A stretch of 64,000 bases of DNA from CAVTHW01 sp963734625 (GCA_963734625.1 CAVTHW010000015.1:6541-70540); one strand, 5' to 3'; numbered from the stretch's first letter, positions 36,613-46,075 are shown. The notes: generated from the sequence alone by a model not told the origin. A program made the numbers and translations.

Positions 36613-37052
36613 GATACCGGCGGGGCAAAGCGGCCCATGAAGGCAAAGGTCGCTTTCGGCTTGCCGGTCAGGGTGAATGACTTCACCGCGGCGTTGATCG
36701 TGTAGTTGGTAATCCCGACTGTCATCTTGGCGGGCACGTTCCGGTCCATGGTGACGGTCACGGTGACCTTTGACGTGGTCAGACCTAGGGCCACCGGCTG
36801 CGTGCCGCCGGACGGGTTCCCATAGACCACCATGTTGCGCACGGCGGCCAGGTAAGCCGAGGACGGCGTTGTGGTGGCGGAATCGTACGCGCGGACGGAA
36901 GCGTAACGGGCGCCTCCGCGAACCGCGCTCTCCAGTGTGTTGTACACGTAGAACGCGTATCCGAACTGAAACACGCCGGCGAACACGCTGAACAGGAGTC
37001 CGAAGGAGAGCGCAAACTCGACCAGCACACCGCCCCGCCGGCGTTCGCTCAT
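36609..37052 (-). CDS. TadE/TadG-like protein
   Basis: 147 residues. RRGGVLVEFALSFGLLFSVFAGVFQFGYAFYVYNTLESAVRGGARYASVRA follows the TadE pattern (LVEFAL helix). The rest is a beta-strand domain with VTVTVTMDRNVPAKMTVGITNYTINA. Overlaps its neighbours by 4 nt at both ends (ATGA junctions), so the three tad-type genes are strictly co-transcribed. Confidence 0.75.
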   Translation of the reverse strand: MSERRRGGVLVEFALSFGLLFSVFAGVFQFGYAFYVYNTLESAVRGGARYASVRAYDSATTTPSSAYLAAVRNMVVYGNPSGGTQPVALGLTTSKVTVTVTMDRNVPAKMTVGITNYTINAAVKSFTLTGKPKATFAFMGRFAPPVS

Positions 37053-38113
37053 TGGACCAGCCTCACGACGTAGGCCCCAGGTCCGCCGGCGCCCTCATGG
37101 CGGCTCCCCTGCACGTAGGGGCCGAGATACTCCGCGCAGACGGGACTGTCGCCGCCACTCGCATAGGTGCTTGGAGCCGCCAGGAAGAACAGGCCGAAGC
37201 CCAGCACCAGGCTATCCGGCGCGCCGGAATTCATAGGAACCGTTACCAGGCGCCGGCCGTTCCCGTTGCCGGCGGCATTGTACTGAGCATAAGTAAAGGA
37301 AGTGGCGTCCGTGTCCTGGTTCACGCGTCTAATCAGCGCGTCGACCTCGGTCTGCTTAATCCCGCCGCTCAGGTCGACCGGCTCGCCGACCGTCACCGGG
37401 TTGGTCTGGAAATCCTGCTCGATGGCCATCCGTATGACGGACGCGCTGTTTTCCTCGATGTAGCCGCGCCAGCTCGTGGGACCTTCGTTGTACTTAGCGA
37501 TCCATGCGGCAGCGTTGTCGCCAGGACACACGTTCTTGTCGAGTGTCGGGCTCGCGGCCCACCGCAGGGTGTACTGCGTTCCAGGCGTGTAGCCGTAGTT
37601 GGGGTCCGCGGGGTCGTGGGCGAGCGGCGAAAACGGGAAGACGCCCTCCCGGAAGTCCGTCTTGAGCACTTGCCCCGCCACCGCGGCGGCGTTGATCACG
37701 GATGTCCGCGCCGAGTTGACCAGCGGCATGAAGATGAGCGTTAACGTGGCGGAGGCCCGGACTCGTACGAAGCGATAGCCGGTGGCGGGACTCGGATTCA
37801 GTTGCCACGGACCGGCAGCGTCGGCGCCGAAATCCACCTGCGTCCCGCTGAAGGAAGCCGTCTCCAGGTTCCAGTGATTGGCCGTGGCCGAGACGGCATC
37901 CTGCGCGCGGGAAATCCCCAGGCCGGAGCCGTCCAGTTCCAGCGCCGCCGCCAGCGAGGCGGCATCCGCATAAGCTTGGGCTTCGTTGCGGACTACGTAC
38001 ATGCGCCCTACGTCCACGGCCATCCCCAGCATCGCTACCATCCCTACCAGGCACAGAGCCGCTGTCACCAAGGCGAAACCGCGCCGGCTTCGTCGGTCAG
38101 GACGAGAGTGCAT
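37049..38113 (-). CDS. TadG-like pilus assembly protein
   Basis: 354 residues from ATG 38113 with GGAGG 8 nt upstream; longer upstream frames run into the insertion sequence. SRRGFALVTAALCLVGMVAMLGMAVDVGRMYVVRNEAQAYADAASLAAALELDGS is the PF13400 (putative Flp pilus-assembly TadE/G-like) region. The remainder (extracytoplasmic) has DKNVCPGDNAAAW and no complete vWA motif that I can see. First gene of the tad-type triplet. Confidence 0.78.
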   Translation of the reverse strand: MHSRPDRRSRRGFALVTAALCLVGMVAMLGMAVDVGRMYVVRNEAQAYADAASLAAALELDGSGLGISRAQDAVSATANHWNLETASFSGTQVDFGADAAGPWQLNPSPATGYRFVRVRASATLTLIFMPLVNSARTSVINAAAVAGQVLKTDFREGVFPFSPLAHDPADPNYGYTPGTQYTLRWAASPTLDKNVCPGDNAAAWIAKYNEGPTSWRGYIEENSASVIRMAIEQDFQTNPVTVGEPVDLSGGIKQTEVDALIRRVNQDTDATSFTYAQYNAAGNGNGRRLVTVPMNSGAPDSLVLGFGLFFLAAPSTYASGGDSPVCAEYLGPYVQGSRHEGAGGPGAYVVRLVQ

Positions 38114-38213
38114 GAAGGTGGCCTCCGTATTCCAGTTTACGGTGAGAGGTTTTCCAGAGGTCTCCGTGAATCCCCCGATTTTGGAATATGAACTGGCTGA
38201 GAACCCGATAGAA

Positions 38214-38235
38214 TCGCGCTTAGCCCAACTTCCGC
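38214..38235. repeat. IS terminal inverted repeat, left
   Basis: Contains TAGCCCAACTTCCGC (38221-38235). Pairs with 40376-40397, three mismatches in 22. Confidence 0.75.
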
Positions 38236-38240
38236 GTTTT

Positions 38241-38282
38241 TGAAAACGGACCATTGAAAAGCAAGGACTTGTCCGTTTTTCA
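38241..38282. terminator. Stem-loop at the end of the transposase gene
   Basis: TGAAAACGGAC (38241-38251) pairs with GTCCGTTTTTCA (38271-38282, one extra T). A-run and T-run flank the stem on both strands, so it may end transcription in both directions and insulate the element. Confidence 0.5.
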
Positions 38283-38286
38283 GTCA

Positions 38287-40164
38287 CTATTTTGCGGTCT
38301 CCTCTCGCGTCCAGTTCTTGCGTGGCCGGATGACCTCCGGCTCGATGCCCAGCTTCGCGTACAGTTCGCGGTGCACCGGTTCCGGGGTGGTGCCCTTGCG
38401 GATGCGCAGCACCAGGCCGCCGTCGGTGGGCAGCACGATCGTATTCACCTGGTGCGTCTTCAGGGTCTCACGCACCGTGGCCCAGGACGTGTGGACGCCT
38501 TGGTTGAGCAGCGTCTTCTCGATCGAGATCAGCAAATGGTAGGCCAGCACGCACAGGAATATGTGCGCTTCCACGCGGCCTTCCTTGTGATGAAAAACCG
38601 GCCGCTCACCCAGCGGCGACTTGAGCGTGCGAAACGCCGCCTCCGCGCGCGTCAGCAGAATGTAGATTCGCCAGGCCTCGTCCGCGCTGAGGTCCTCGCG
38701 GTCGGTCTTCAGTAAGTAACTCCCGTCGAGCTTCTCGGCCTGCGCCCGCTTGGCCTCATCCAGACTGTAATGAAACGTCTTGGCCCGGGCGTCGTACTCC
38801 ATCCGGTAGTAACGCGCCACCCGCGAGTAGCGCTCCCTGAGCCGCCCGATGGACTGCTGCACCTCTTCCGGCTTGGTCCCTTTCCCCTTGCCCTTGGCCA
38901 CGCGCTTTTCCAGTTTCGCCAAGTCCGCCACCAGCCGCTTTTCGTGCGCCTGCCGGATCGCGCGGTCCTTTTCCTTCCGCTCGCTGCTCACACACAACAC
39001 GTGCGTCTCGCCGCCCGCTTGGCGCAGCTTTACCTGAATCGTCGATTTTTTCTGGAACGGGTTGCGCGGCGACGGCTCCCGCCGCACTTCTTCAAACTCC
39101 GCCGCGTCTTGAAACTCCTCCACCCATTCGTGCCGCTCGCTATAGGGCGCGGCCACCAGATAGTGCAGGCCTCGCGCCCGGATCTTCTCCAGATTCTCCT
39201 CGCCCGACATGCCTCGGTCCACCACCACCGTCTGGCCGCTTCTCAGCCCCACCCGCTGGTCGAGCGCGGCGAGCATCTCCTCCAGCGTCGTCGAGTCGTG
39301 CCGGTTCCCGGCCATCACTTCGTGCGCCAGCGGAAAGCCGTCCCGGTTCACCGCCAGTCCCACCAGCACCTGTTTGCAGTCGCCGCGATGGTCCCGCGAG
39401 TACCCCCGCTGGGCTTTCGGGTTGGCCAGCGCACGGCCCTCAAAGTAGGTTGAAGTGACGTCGTAGAGAAACACCGTTTGATCCAGGTCAAACAGGTTCC
39501 GCTCGCGCTCGGCCAGAGCCGCTTCGATCTGGTTGCGGCGCGGATGCAGCTTGTCGAGATTGCGATACAGCGCGTCTTCGGCTAAGTCCTGAAAGTCCAC
39601 CCCCAGAATGTCGGGCAGCGCCGTGGTGCGAATCCACTCCGGCATGGCCAACTCACTGGCGGGATGGATCAAGCGATTGAGGGTCATCGTGCAGGTCAAC
39701 TGACGTGCCCGCTCCCCCAGGCCCGCTTCCTGCAGAATCGCGTCGATCCGGAGCCGCTGCCAGAACTGGTAGCCCACGTGGACCGGCCCGGCCTCGCGCG
39801 ATTGCTCGCTGCGCACGGCGCCGGTCAACACGGCGATCTTTTCCTCGCCGGGTTCGACGCTGGTGGCCAGCGCCTGTTGATCCTGCTGGGCGCGGCGCCG
39901 GCGGGGCCCGGCCTTCACCTTGGCGACGAGCGTTTCCAGTTCAGGATCGGGGCTGGCGGAGGCGAACAGATCCTGCTGGCCGGTGAGGGCGTTCTCCAGC
40001 TTGCGGGCCAGCTCGAGCCATTGCTCCTTGGGACGCGGAGAGAGGTCGCCGAGCGAGCAGATGATCTTCTGGCGGGGGCCTTTGGGGGTGAGGTGGCTTT
40101 CGACAAGGAGGTAGTTGAAGTAGGTCTTGCCGTGAACGGTCCGCGAAGCTTTGCGGATATACAT
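38287..40164 (-). CDS. IS1634-family DDE transposase
   Basis: 625 residues, intact. N-terminal region MYIRKASRTVHGKTYFNYLLVES typical of the family. Catalytic residues D235 in VFLYDVTSTYFEG, D316 in VVVDRGMSGEENL and a Glu near 520 in LLTRAEAAFRTLKSPL. The Y-(2)-R-(3)-E-(6)-K style C-terminal region HIFLCVLAYHLLISIEKTL fits IS4/IS1634 relatives. The intact frame and good inverted repeats suggest a recent arrival. Confidence 0.93.
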   Translation of the reverse strand: MYIRKASRTVHGKTYFNYLLVESHLTPKGPRQKIICSLGDLSPRPKEQWLELARKLENALTGQQDLFASASPDPELETLVAKVKAGPRRRRAQQDQQALATSVEPGEEKIAVLTGAVRSEQSREAGPVHVGYQFWQRLRIDAILQEAGLGERARQLTCTMTLNRLIHPASELAMPEWIRTTALPDILGVDFQDLAEDALYRNLDKLHPRRNQIEAALAERERNLFDLDQTVFLYDVTSTYFEGRALANPKAQRGYSRDHRGDCKQVLVGLAVNRDGFPLAHEVMAGNRHDSTTLEEMLAALDQRVGLRSGQTVVVDRGMSGEENLEKIRARGLHYLVAAPYSERHEWVEEFQDAAEFEEVRREPSPRNPFQKKSTIQVKLRQAGGETHVLCVSSERKEKDRAIRQAHEKRLVADLAKLEKRVAKGKGKGTKPEEVQQSIGRLRERYSRVARYYRMEYDARAKTFHYSLDEAKRAQAEKLDGSYLLKTDREDLSADEAWRIYILLTRAEAAFRTLKSPLGERPVFHHKEGRVEAHIFLCVLAYHLLISIEKTLLNQGVHTSWATVRETLKTHQVNTIVLPTDGGLVLRIRKGTTPEPVHRELYAKLGIEPEVIRPRKNWTREETAK

Positions 40165-40176
40165 ACTCTAGACACT

Positions 40177-40205
40177 ATTAAAAACGAGAAGACCGGAAGA
40201 GTCAA
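40177..40205 (-). promoter_or_regulatory. Likely transposase promoter
   Basis: On the minus strand TTGACT, a 17-bp spacer and TTTAAT (-10 at 40177-40182), ending 12 bp before the transposase ATG; the leader would be only a few nucleotides long. The region is AT-rich compared with the rest of the window. Confidence 0.5.
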
Positions 40206-40375
40206 GAGAAATAATCACTATATATCGATATTGGATCGAGACTGTCGGCAATCTATTGCCCCTACTAGTAGTCACTATTTCAGCGTTATCCAGACCTCAT
40301 GACTGAAAACGAAGGAGTTGAATCGCAGCCTGAATCGAAACCGCCAGAAAACCGACCCCACCGGTCAGTGGTGGT

Positions 40376-40397
40376 GCGGAAGTTGGGTTAGACGCGA
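40376..40397. repeat. IS terminal inverted repeat, right
   Basis: Contains GCGGAAGTTGGGTTA (40376-40390), the inverted partner of 38214-38235. Confidence 0.75.
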
Positions 40398-40479
40398 GTG
40401 GGCGTGGTGCTGCTAGCGGGGTGCTGGCGGACCTCCCGCAGGTCCGGCCGCCTTTCATCCCGAAGCGCAAGCCCAACGG

Positions 40480-41652
40480 TTAGCTGACCGCTGTCCCGTC
40501 GGTGCTTAGATACGCGCGGCGCCCTTCGTGAAACGCGACATTCGCCAGATGGGGCGCCGAAACGGCGCTGGCTCCCACTTCGACGGGTGCGTTAGGCTCT
40601 TCTCGGCTTCGCACGCAGTCCATGAAATTCTGAATGTGCGGCTCGATTGGGATCGGTGCGGCCATCTGCTGGACCGGCTCCGGATTTTTCGGCACAGGCT
40701 CTTGCCAGATACGGAACCCGGCGTTGTCGATGATCATGGTGCCCTGATCGCCCTGGAATTGAATGGACCAGTCGTTGTCGTAAGAGTTGCAGTAGTTCAG
40801 AGTCCAGGTCGCCATCAGGTTGGAGTATTCGAAGACGGCGCAGAACACGTCCGGCACCTCGGAACCGGTGTTCTTGGCGGGCTGGCCGACGCAAACCGCC
40901 GAACGGGCGAAGCCGCAGTTCGTGAACCACTGCACCACATCCATCAGGTGCGTCCCCTGGTCCGTCATGTTGCCGCCGGAGTAATCCCAGAAGTAGCGCC
41001 AGGAGCGGAACCGCATGGGCTCGAGGTCGCGTTCCTTCGCCGATCCCAGGAAGCGCTTCCAGTCCAGCGTGGCCGGCAGAGGACTGTTGTTCAGCGGACG
41101 GGAGACGTTCCAGTTCCACATGGGCTTCACCAGCGTGACCTTTCCAAGAATTCCGCTCTCCACGATTTCCCTTGCCTTGAGGACCGCGGGAGCGCTACGG
41201 CGCTGCATGCCGATCTGGACGATCTGTGCGGCTTTGCGCACGGCCTGAATCATGCGCTGGCTTTCCTCGATGGAATGCGACATGGGCTTCTCGAGGTAGA
41301 CGTCCTTCTTTGCGTCCAGCGCCGCCATCAACATCGGGGCGTGCTGGTGGTCGGGTGCGGCGACCACTACGGCGTCCACTCCGGACTGCGCCAGCATATC
41401 GTGGTAATCGACGTAGCCTTTGGCGTTGGGAGAGCTCTTCAGGCCGGCTTCGAGGTTCGGTTGGTAGACTTCGGCCACCGCCACGCACTCGGCGCCGAGC
41501 TTCTGGAAGGAGTCGTTCAAGTAGCGGCCACGGCCTCCCGAGCCGATCAGGCCGTAAGCGAGGCGGTCATTGGCGCCCCAGACGCGGCGCGGCACGAACA
41601 TCGGCGCCGCGGCCATGGTGGAGGTGAGAAACTGTCTGCGATCCTGTTTCAC
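40480..41652 (-). CDS. Tat-type Gfo/Idh/MocA family oxidoreductase
   Basis: 390 residues. DRRQFLTSTMAAAPMFVP is a twin-arginine signal. Rossmann start YGLIGSGGRGRYLNDSF; EKP motif in DVYLEKPMSHSIEESQRMI; then the C-terminal domain with YFWDYSGGNMTDQGTHLMDVVQWF, the DxxxH-type active-site segment. This subgroup is abundant in Acidobacteriota and Planctomycetota and acts on unknown sugars. A different subgroup from the copy at 29931-31127. Monocistronic. It lies beside the IS but is not interrupted. Confidence 0.88.
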   Translation of the reverse strand: MKQDRRQFLTSTMAAAPMFVPRRVWGANDRLAYGLIGSGGRGRYLNDSFQKLGAECVAVAEVYQPNLEAGLKSSPNAKGYVDYHDMLAQSGVDAVVVAAPDHQHAPMLMAALDAKKDVYLEKPMSHSIEESQRMIQAVRKAAQIVQIGMQRRSAPAVLKAREIVESGILGKVTLVKPMWNWNVSRPLNNSPLPATLDWKRFLGSAKERDLEPMRFRSWRYFWDYSGGNMTDQGTHLMDVVQWFTNCGFARSAVCVGQPAKNTGSEVPDVFCAVFEYSNLMATWTLNYCNSYDNDWSIQFQGDQGTMIIDNAGFRIWQEPVPKNPEPVQQMAAPIPIEPHIQNFMDCVRSREEPNAPVEVGASAVSAPHLANVAFHEGRRAYLSTDGTAVS

Positions 41653-42230
41653 GAAGAGGGTCTCCTTTGCGATTCACAGTGGAGAAAAGTATACACCAGA
41701 CGACCCACCCTCTGGCCGGTCCAAGAAAAAGAGGAAACCTGCGTGAGCCGCACCGCGGGTTTGCGGAGCGCTGAACTGAGAGCTTCCGAGATCGTTCAAG
41801 TAATTTGGGGAATAGGGATAAGCATGGTAGCGCTAAAGGGGATCGAAGATGTTTGTCGCGGTTTCAGTGAGTGTCGTGACATGCTAAGCCGTTAATTCTG
41901 CTGACGCGCAGTTTCCCGGGTGATACCTTGTATCGCGCTCTTTCTCCGGCATGGCAGCACGATGGCAGCATGAGGGAACGAACTGGCAAGCTTGCGCTGA
42001 CCTCGCCGCCACGGGATTCAGCGCGAGGCATCAACCACCAGCACCAGTTCCCCCTCACGCCGCACCACCTACGGAAGCGGGACTTACCCGCCTCCTGCAA
42101 TTTCTTGTTCAGGGCGTCCCGCTTGGCCTGGGTTCTCGCCGGCTGCACGGAACAGAAGTCAAACAGGTCTTCCAGTGCATCGAGGAGCCACTTGGCTTTC
42201 CGCTCTAAACTGCGCGCACGTTGCTGTGCT
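41653..42230. other. Intergenic region with tRNA-Glu 3'-end copy
   Basis: 578 bp without a convincing gene. Frames here on both strands are rich in Arg/Ser/Trp and match no family. It contains the 23-nt tRNA fragment (41825-41847) and, after it, about 380 bp before the next start codon. Confidence 0.6.
41825..41847. repeat. Partial copy of the tRNA-Glu 3' end (att-like)
   Basis: TGGTAGCGCTAAAGGGGATC and three more bases match 44296-44318 at 22 of 23 positions (single A/C difference). The stretch covers the CCA end, acceptor 3' strand and half of the T arm of the tRNA. A free-standing fragment like this is what site-specific integration into a tRNA leaves at the far end of the insert. Confidence 0.7.
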
Positions 42231-44234
42231 ATGATGGCGCCTCTCATGCGCATCTACGCGGCGACCGTCTTCGTCGGGGCTTTCTTGTTGTTCCAGATCC
42301 AGCCAATCATGGGTAAGACGATTCTGCCCCGGTTCGGCGGCTCGGCCGCGGTCTGGACCACGTGCCTGCTCTTCTTCCAGTCAGTTCTGCTACTGGGCTA
42401 CTTGTACGCGGACTGCCTGACCCGATTTCTGAAGTTCCGCATGCAACGTTTTGTCCACCTGGGGCTGCTGGCCGCGAGCTCGGTGGTGCTGTGGACGGGG
42501 CAGACTGGCGGCCGGCCGACCGCAAATGACGGCGACCCGACTTTGTCGATTCTGACGCTGCTTGCGGGCACAATCGGCCTGCCGTATTTCGTCCTCTCTA
42601 CGACCAGTCCGTTGATGCAGGCCTGGTACGCTCGGGGCAGTGGTGCCCGGCTGCCGTACCGGCTGTACGCGCTCTCGAACATCGCCTCGCTGTCTGCGCT
42701 GCTCGCGTACCCGATCCTGGCAGAGCCCCTGCTCGCCACCCGGACACAATGGTTGTCCTGGGCCGTGCTCTATGGCGGATTCGCGCTGCTCTGTGCAACG
42801 GCGAGCTTCTCGCCTGCGCACGGCGGAGTCGCCCAGCAAGATGGCATGAACGAGCCGGATCCAACCCCTTTACCCAACGTCCGGCCGCTGTGGGTCGTGC
42901 TCCCAGCATGCGCCTCCGCACTGCTGCTGGCGGTGACCACGCACTTGACTCAAGACGTCGCACCGGTGCCGTTTCTCTGGATTCTGCCGCTCGGCGCGTA
43001 TCTGGCCAGCTTCATCGTATGCTTCGATCGAGACGGTTGGTATCGGCCGGAAATTTTCCGCTGGCTGGCGGTGGTGTCGCTTGGGGCAATGGCGCTTCTC
43101 ATCGCTTTCGAGCGCTTGGGGATGATTCTGAGGCTGGCAGTTCCAGTCTTCGTCGGCGGCTTGTTCTTCTGCTGCATGTTCTGCCACGGGGAGCTTGTGC
43201 GCCTGAAGCCGCACGTCAGGCACCTCACATCCTTCTACCTGATGATTGCGCTGGGCGGTGCACTGGGCAGCCTGTTCGTAAGCGCGGTGGCCCCGCACAT
43301 CTACCTTGGGTATTTTGAGCTCCAGGTCAGCATGGCCGCCTGCGCGTTGTTGATCATCTTCAGATTCCTCGGCGGCACATCGCGAGTGGCTCTTGCAGCA
43401 TCGCTGGTCACGACCGCGCTGATCGCCACGCTCGGAGCGGCAGTCCGCAGATCGGGACCGGACGTGCTCGTTATGGCGCGCAATTTCTACGGTGCGGTCC
43501 GCGTAGATGAAGTAGTGACCCCCTCCGGGCCACTACGTAAGATGCAACACGGGCGCGTTGTTCACGGTACGCAATACATGGCCCCGGAACTGCAACCGCG
43601 CGCGACCGCGTATTTCGGCCCGGATTCCGGAATCGGCCGCGTGCTTGGTGTCAATTCTGGCGCGGCGCGACGCGTCGGGATTATCGGGCTGGGTTGCGGG
43701 ACGTTGGCCTGCTACGCGCGGCCTGGAGACCGTTTTTACTTTTATGAGATCAACCCCCTGGTTGTGAGCCTGGCGCAAAGTGAGTTTCGATATCTGGCTC
43801 GTTGCGCGGGAGATGTAAAGGTTGTCCTCGGCGACGCGCGGCTATCGCTTGAGCGCGAGACGCTGCGTGAGTACGACGTCTTGGTGCTGGATGCCTTTTC
43901 CGGCGATTCTATCCCCGTGCACCTCCTGACCCGCGAGGCCTTTGCCCTTTATCTTCGACACCTACGGCCGCGTGGAGTGCTGGCGGTGCATATCACGAAC
44001 GGTTATCTGAACCTTGCTCCGGTGGTGGCAACCATCGCCAAATCGCTCGGCAGAGTGGCGGGACTAGTGAGCAACGCGGCAGACACCGCCAATGGAATCG
44101 AGGCGGCTGACTGGGTGTTGGTGATGCCTGACGCCGCCGACCTTTCGCCTAAGTCGGCGGTTCCTATAGCAGTGCCGAGCGGCTTCCCAGCGTGGACTGA
44201 CGACTACAGCAACCTGATCCAAGTGCTGAAGTAG
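42231..44234 (+). CDS. Fused membrane / spermidine-synthase-like protein
   Basis: About 667 residues from ATG 42231 (MMAPLMRIYAATVFVGAFLLFQ); ATGs at 42234 and 42246 are equally possible. The N-terminal ~420 residues have about ten membrane helices, starting FLLFQIQPIMGKTILPRFGGSAAVWTTCLLFFQ, typical of the fused MFS/spermidine synthase family. The C-terminal part is a SAM/aminopropyltransferase-like Rossmann domain: VGIIGLGCGTLACYARPGDRFYFYEINPLVV and DVLVLDAFSGDSIPVHLLT. Real spermidine synthase activity is often unproven for these. It lies between a tRNA gene and a copy of that tRNA's end. Confidence 0.82.
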   Translation: MMAPLMRIYAATVFVGAFLLFQIQPIMGKTILPRFGGSAAVWTTCLLFFQSVLLLGYLYADCLTRFLKFRMQRFVHLGLLAASSVVLWTGQTGGRPTANDGDPTLSILTLLAGTIGLPYFVLSTTSPLMQAWYARGSGARLPYRLYALSNIASLSALLAYPILAEPLLATRTQWLSWAVLYGGFALLCATASFSPAHGGVAQQDGMNEPDPTPLPNVRPLWVVLPACASALLLAVTTHLTQDVAPVPFLWILPLGAYLASFIVCFDRDGWYRPEIFRWLAVVSLGAMALLIAFERLGMILRLAVPVFVGGLFFCCMFCHGELVRLKPHVRHLTSFYLMIALGGALGSLFVSAVAPHIYLGYFELQVSMAACALLIIFRFLGGTSRVALAASLVTTALIATLGAAVRRSGPDVLVMARNFYGAVRVDEVVTPSGPLRKMQHGRVVHGTQYMAPELQPRATAYFGPDSGIGRVLGVNSGAARRVGIIGLGCGTLACYARPGDRFYFYEINPLVVSLAQSEFRYLARCAGDVKVVLGDARLSLERETLREYDVLVLDAFSGDSIPVHLLTREAFALYLRHLRPRGVLAVHITNGYLNLAPVVATIAKSLGRVAGLVSNAADTANGIEAADWVLVMPDAADLSPKSAVPIAVPSGFPAWTDDYSNLIQVLK

Positions 44235-44295
44235 GCACCTGGCTGACAAGTCCGGCGGGAACGCGAACATTCACATTGAAAACCTGAATTCGGAG

Positions 44296-44370
44296 TGGTA
44301 GCGCTAACGGGGATCGAACCCGTATTTGAGCCTTGAGAGGGCTCCGTCCTAACCGTTAGACGATAGCGCC
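44296..44370 (-). tRNA. tRNA-Glu (anticodon CTC)
   Basis: 75 nt. Cloverleaf by eye: acceptor GGCGCTA with TAGCGCT, D arm with TAACGGTTAGGA, anticodon stem GAGCC/GGCTC enclosing loop CTCTCAA (anticodon CTC), T arm ACGGG-TTCGATC-CCCGT, discriminator A and encoded CCA. A TATACT box lies 10 bp upstream (44381-44386 on this strand), a likely -10 element, with a poor -35. It is downstream of, and parallel to, the TPR gene. Confidence 0.95.
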
Positions 44371-44415
44371 GTTAACCGCCAGTATAGCAGGCGAACTGCC
44401 CGCCAGCGGCTCTGT

Positions 44416-46075
44416 CTACGCCGTCGCCGCCGGCTCGAAGTAGCCGTGCGCCAGCTCGGGCTTGAACTCCAGCGCCTTCTGCCAGCAGGATTTCGCTTCT
44501 TCCTCCTGGCCCAGCGCCCGCAACGCGTGACCCAGGTTGAGGAACGCCTCCGCGAAATCGGGCTGCTGCTCGACCGCCCGGCGGTAGTGCCGGACGGCCT
44601 CCTGCATCCCGCCCTTCCGCTGTTCGAGCAGGCCGGCGTTGTAGTACAGCTCGGGACCCCGTTCGCCCAGGTCGATCAGCCGGCTGTGCAGGTCCAGCGC
44701 CGCTTGCTGATCGTCGCTCTCCAGCGCCAGCGCCGCCAGCCCGCGCAGGGCGTCCACCGAGTTCGGATCGGCCGCCACCACCTCCTCGAAGGTGCGGCGC
44801 GCCGCCGCGCTGTCGCCCAGTTTCCAGTAGGCGATGCCCAGGTTCAGCCGCGCCTCCGTCCACTTGCTTCGCGCCCGCAGACAGGCCTCAAAAGCCTCCA
44901 CGCTGCCCGCGAAGTTGCCTTGCTGCAAGCGCAGGAAGCCCAGCCGGAACCTCGCCTCCTCCCAATTGGGATTGGATTGGAGTACCTTCGTGTAAAGCTC
45001 CTCGGCGGCTTCGATTTCCTCGGATTGCTCCAGCACCAGCGCCAGGTTCCACACGGCGGCGGTCTGCTCCGGCTCAATCTGAATCGCCCGTTCGTAGGCC
45101 TTCCGCGCTCCCGCCAGGTCGCCGACTTCCTGCAGTACGATGCCGAGATTCACGTGTACCTGCGGGGATTCGCTTCGCAGCCGCGCCGCCTGGGAGTAAG
45201 CCTGCACCGCTTCCTGGAACCGGCCCGTCTTCTGGCGCGCCACCCCCAGATTGAACCAGCCTTCGAAATGCTCCGGGGCGCTCTCCACCAGCCGGGCGCA
45301 GAACCGGGTCGCCGCTTCGTAGTCGCCCCTGGCGAAGGCCGCCACCGCCAGCCCTTCCAGCGCCGCCTGCGACTGGGGCTGAACGGCCAGCAGTTGCTCC
45401 GCCGATTCGCGCACGCGTTCGGAATCCTTGCGCGCCATATCCACGGCGATCAGGTTGGTAAGGGAGTCCTCCGAGCGGGGGTCGCGTTGCAGTATCCGCC
45501 GGTATAACTGGCCCGCCTCGTCGTAGCGCCCGGCCAGTTGCAGCGTGACCGCCTTGCCGAATAACGCGGCTTCCTGACTGGGCACGCGGTTGAGGCACTT
45601 GTCGAACGACTCCAGGGCGGACTCCAGCCTGCCCAACTGAAGATTGCAGATTCCGATGCCCAGGTAAGCCTCGCCGCGGGCGGGGTCGATGTCCAGCGAA
45701 CGCTGGAACCGCTCCACGGCATCCTCCCAGCGCCCCAACTTCTCCAGGCAGACCGCCAAATTGAAGGAAGCCGTCCTATGTCCGGGCTCCAACTGGAGCA
45801 GCTTCCAATAGCTGGCGGAGGCCTCTTCGAATTGCTCGAGTTGGAAGTGGATGTGACCGAGCGCGGAGTAGACCTCGGCGTCCCGCTCCCCGCGGTCGAT
45901 AGCCGCATGCAGTTCCGCGAGCGCTTCCGCCGCCCGGCCGTCCAAGGTGCAGCGAAACCGCCTTGGCCAGGGCGTGAGATGCCCCGCGGCGCGCCGAGCG
46001 CACCTCGCTCGCCACCGGGACGGATGCCGCCCGCTGTTCCCAACTTCGGTTCGCCACTGCTCTCTTCTCGCTCAT
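44416..46075 (-). CDS. TPR-repeat protein, one apparent frameshift
   Basis: About 553 residues. Some 14 tetratricopeptide repeats, for example AEVYSALGHIHFQLEQFEEASASYWKLLQLEPGH and EAFLNLGHALRALGQEEEAKSCWQKALEFKPEL. The repeats form a protein-binding superhelix. ATG 46075 overlaps the stop of the upstream gene (ATGA) and starts MSEKRAVANRSWEQRAASVP; this frame meets the TPR frame at 45944-45945, where one base is extra (SLH followed by LDGRAAEALAEL). Without the repair the protein would begin at TTG 45945. Likely works with the coupled membrane protein. Confidence 0.82.

Larger units (their letters stand above)
38214..40397 (-). mobile_element. IS1634-family insertion sequence
   Basis: A full-length transposase gene lies between imperfect terminal inverted repeats: 38214-38235 and 40376-40397 match at 19 of 22 positions, with an identical core CCCAACTTCCGC. 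No direct target duplication is evident next to these ends, so the true boundary may differ by a few bases or the duplication has decayed. The element lies about 100 bp upstream of the tadG-like start. Confidence 0.8.

Noticed and set aside
40428..40446. Hairpin CGGACCT/AGGTCCG after the Gfo/Idh gene as a terminator
   Set aside because: Seven-base stem without a T run on either strand; too weak to call.
41864..42253. 129-codon minus-strand frame near the tRNA fragment
   Set aside because: Trp/Arg/Cys-rich composition, no family likeness, overlaps the start of the spermidine-synthase-like gene on the other strand.
42231..44234. Linking the fused spermidine-synthase-like gene to the polyamine locus at 5.6-9 kb
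   Set aside because: The genes are 33 kb apart, and members of this fused family often lack proven aminopropyltransferase activity; no sequence evidence joins them.
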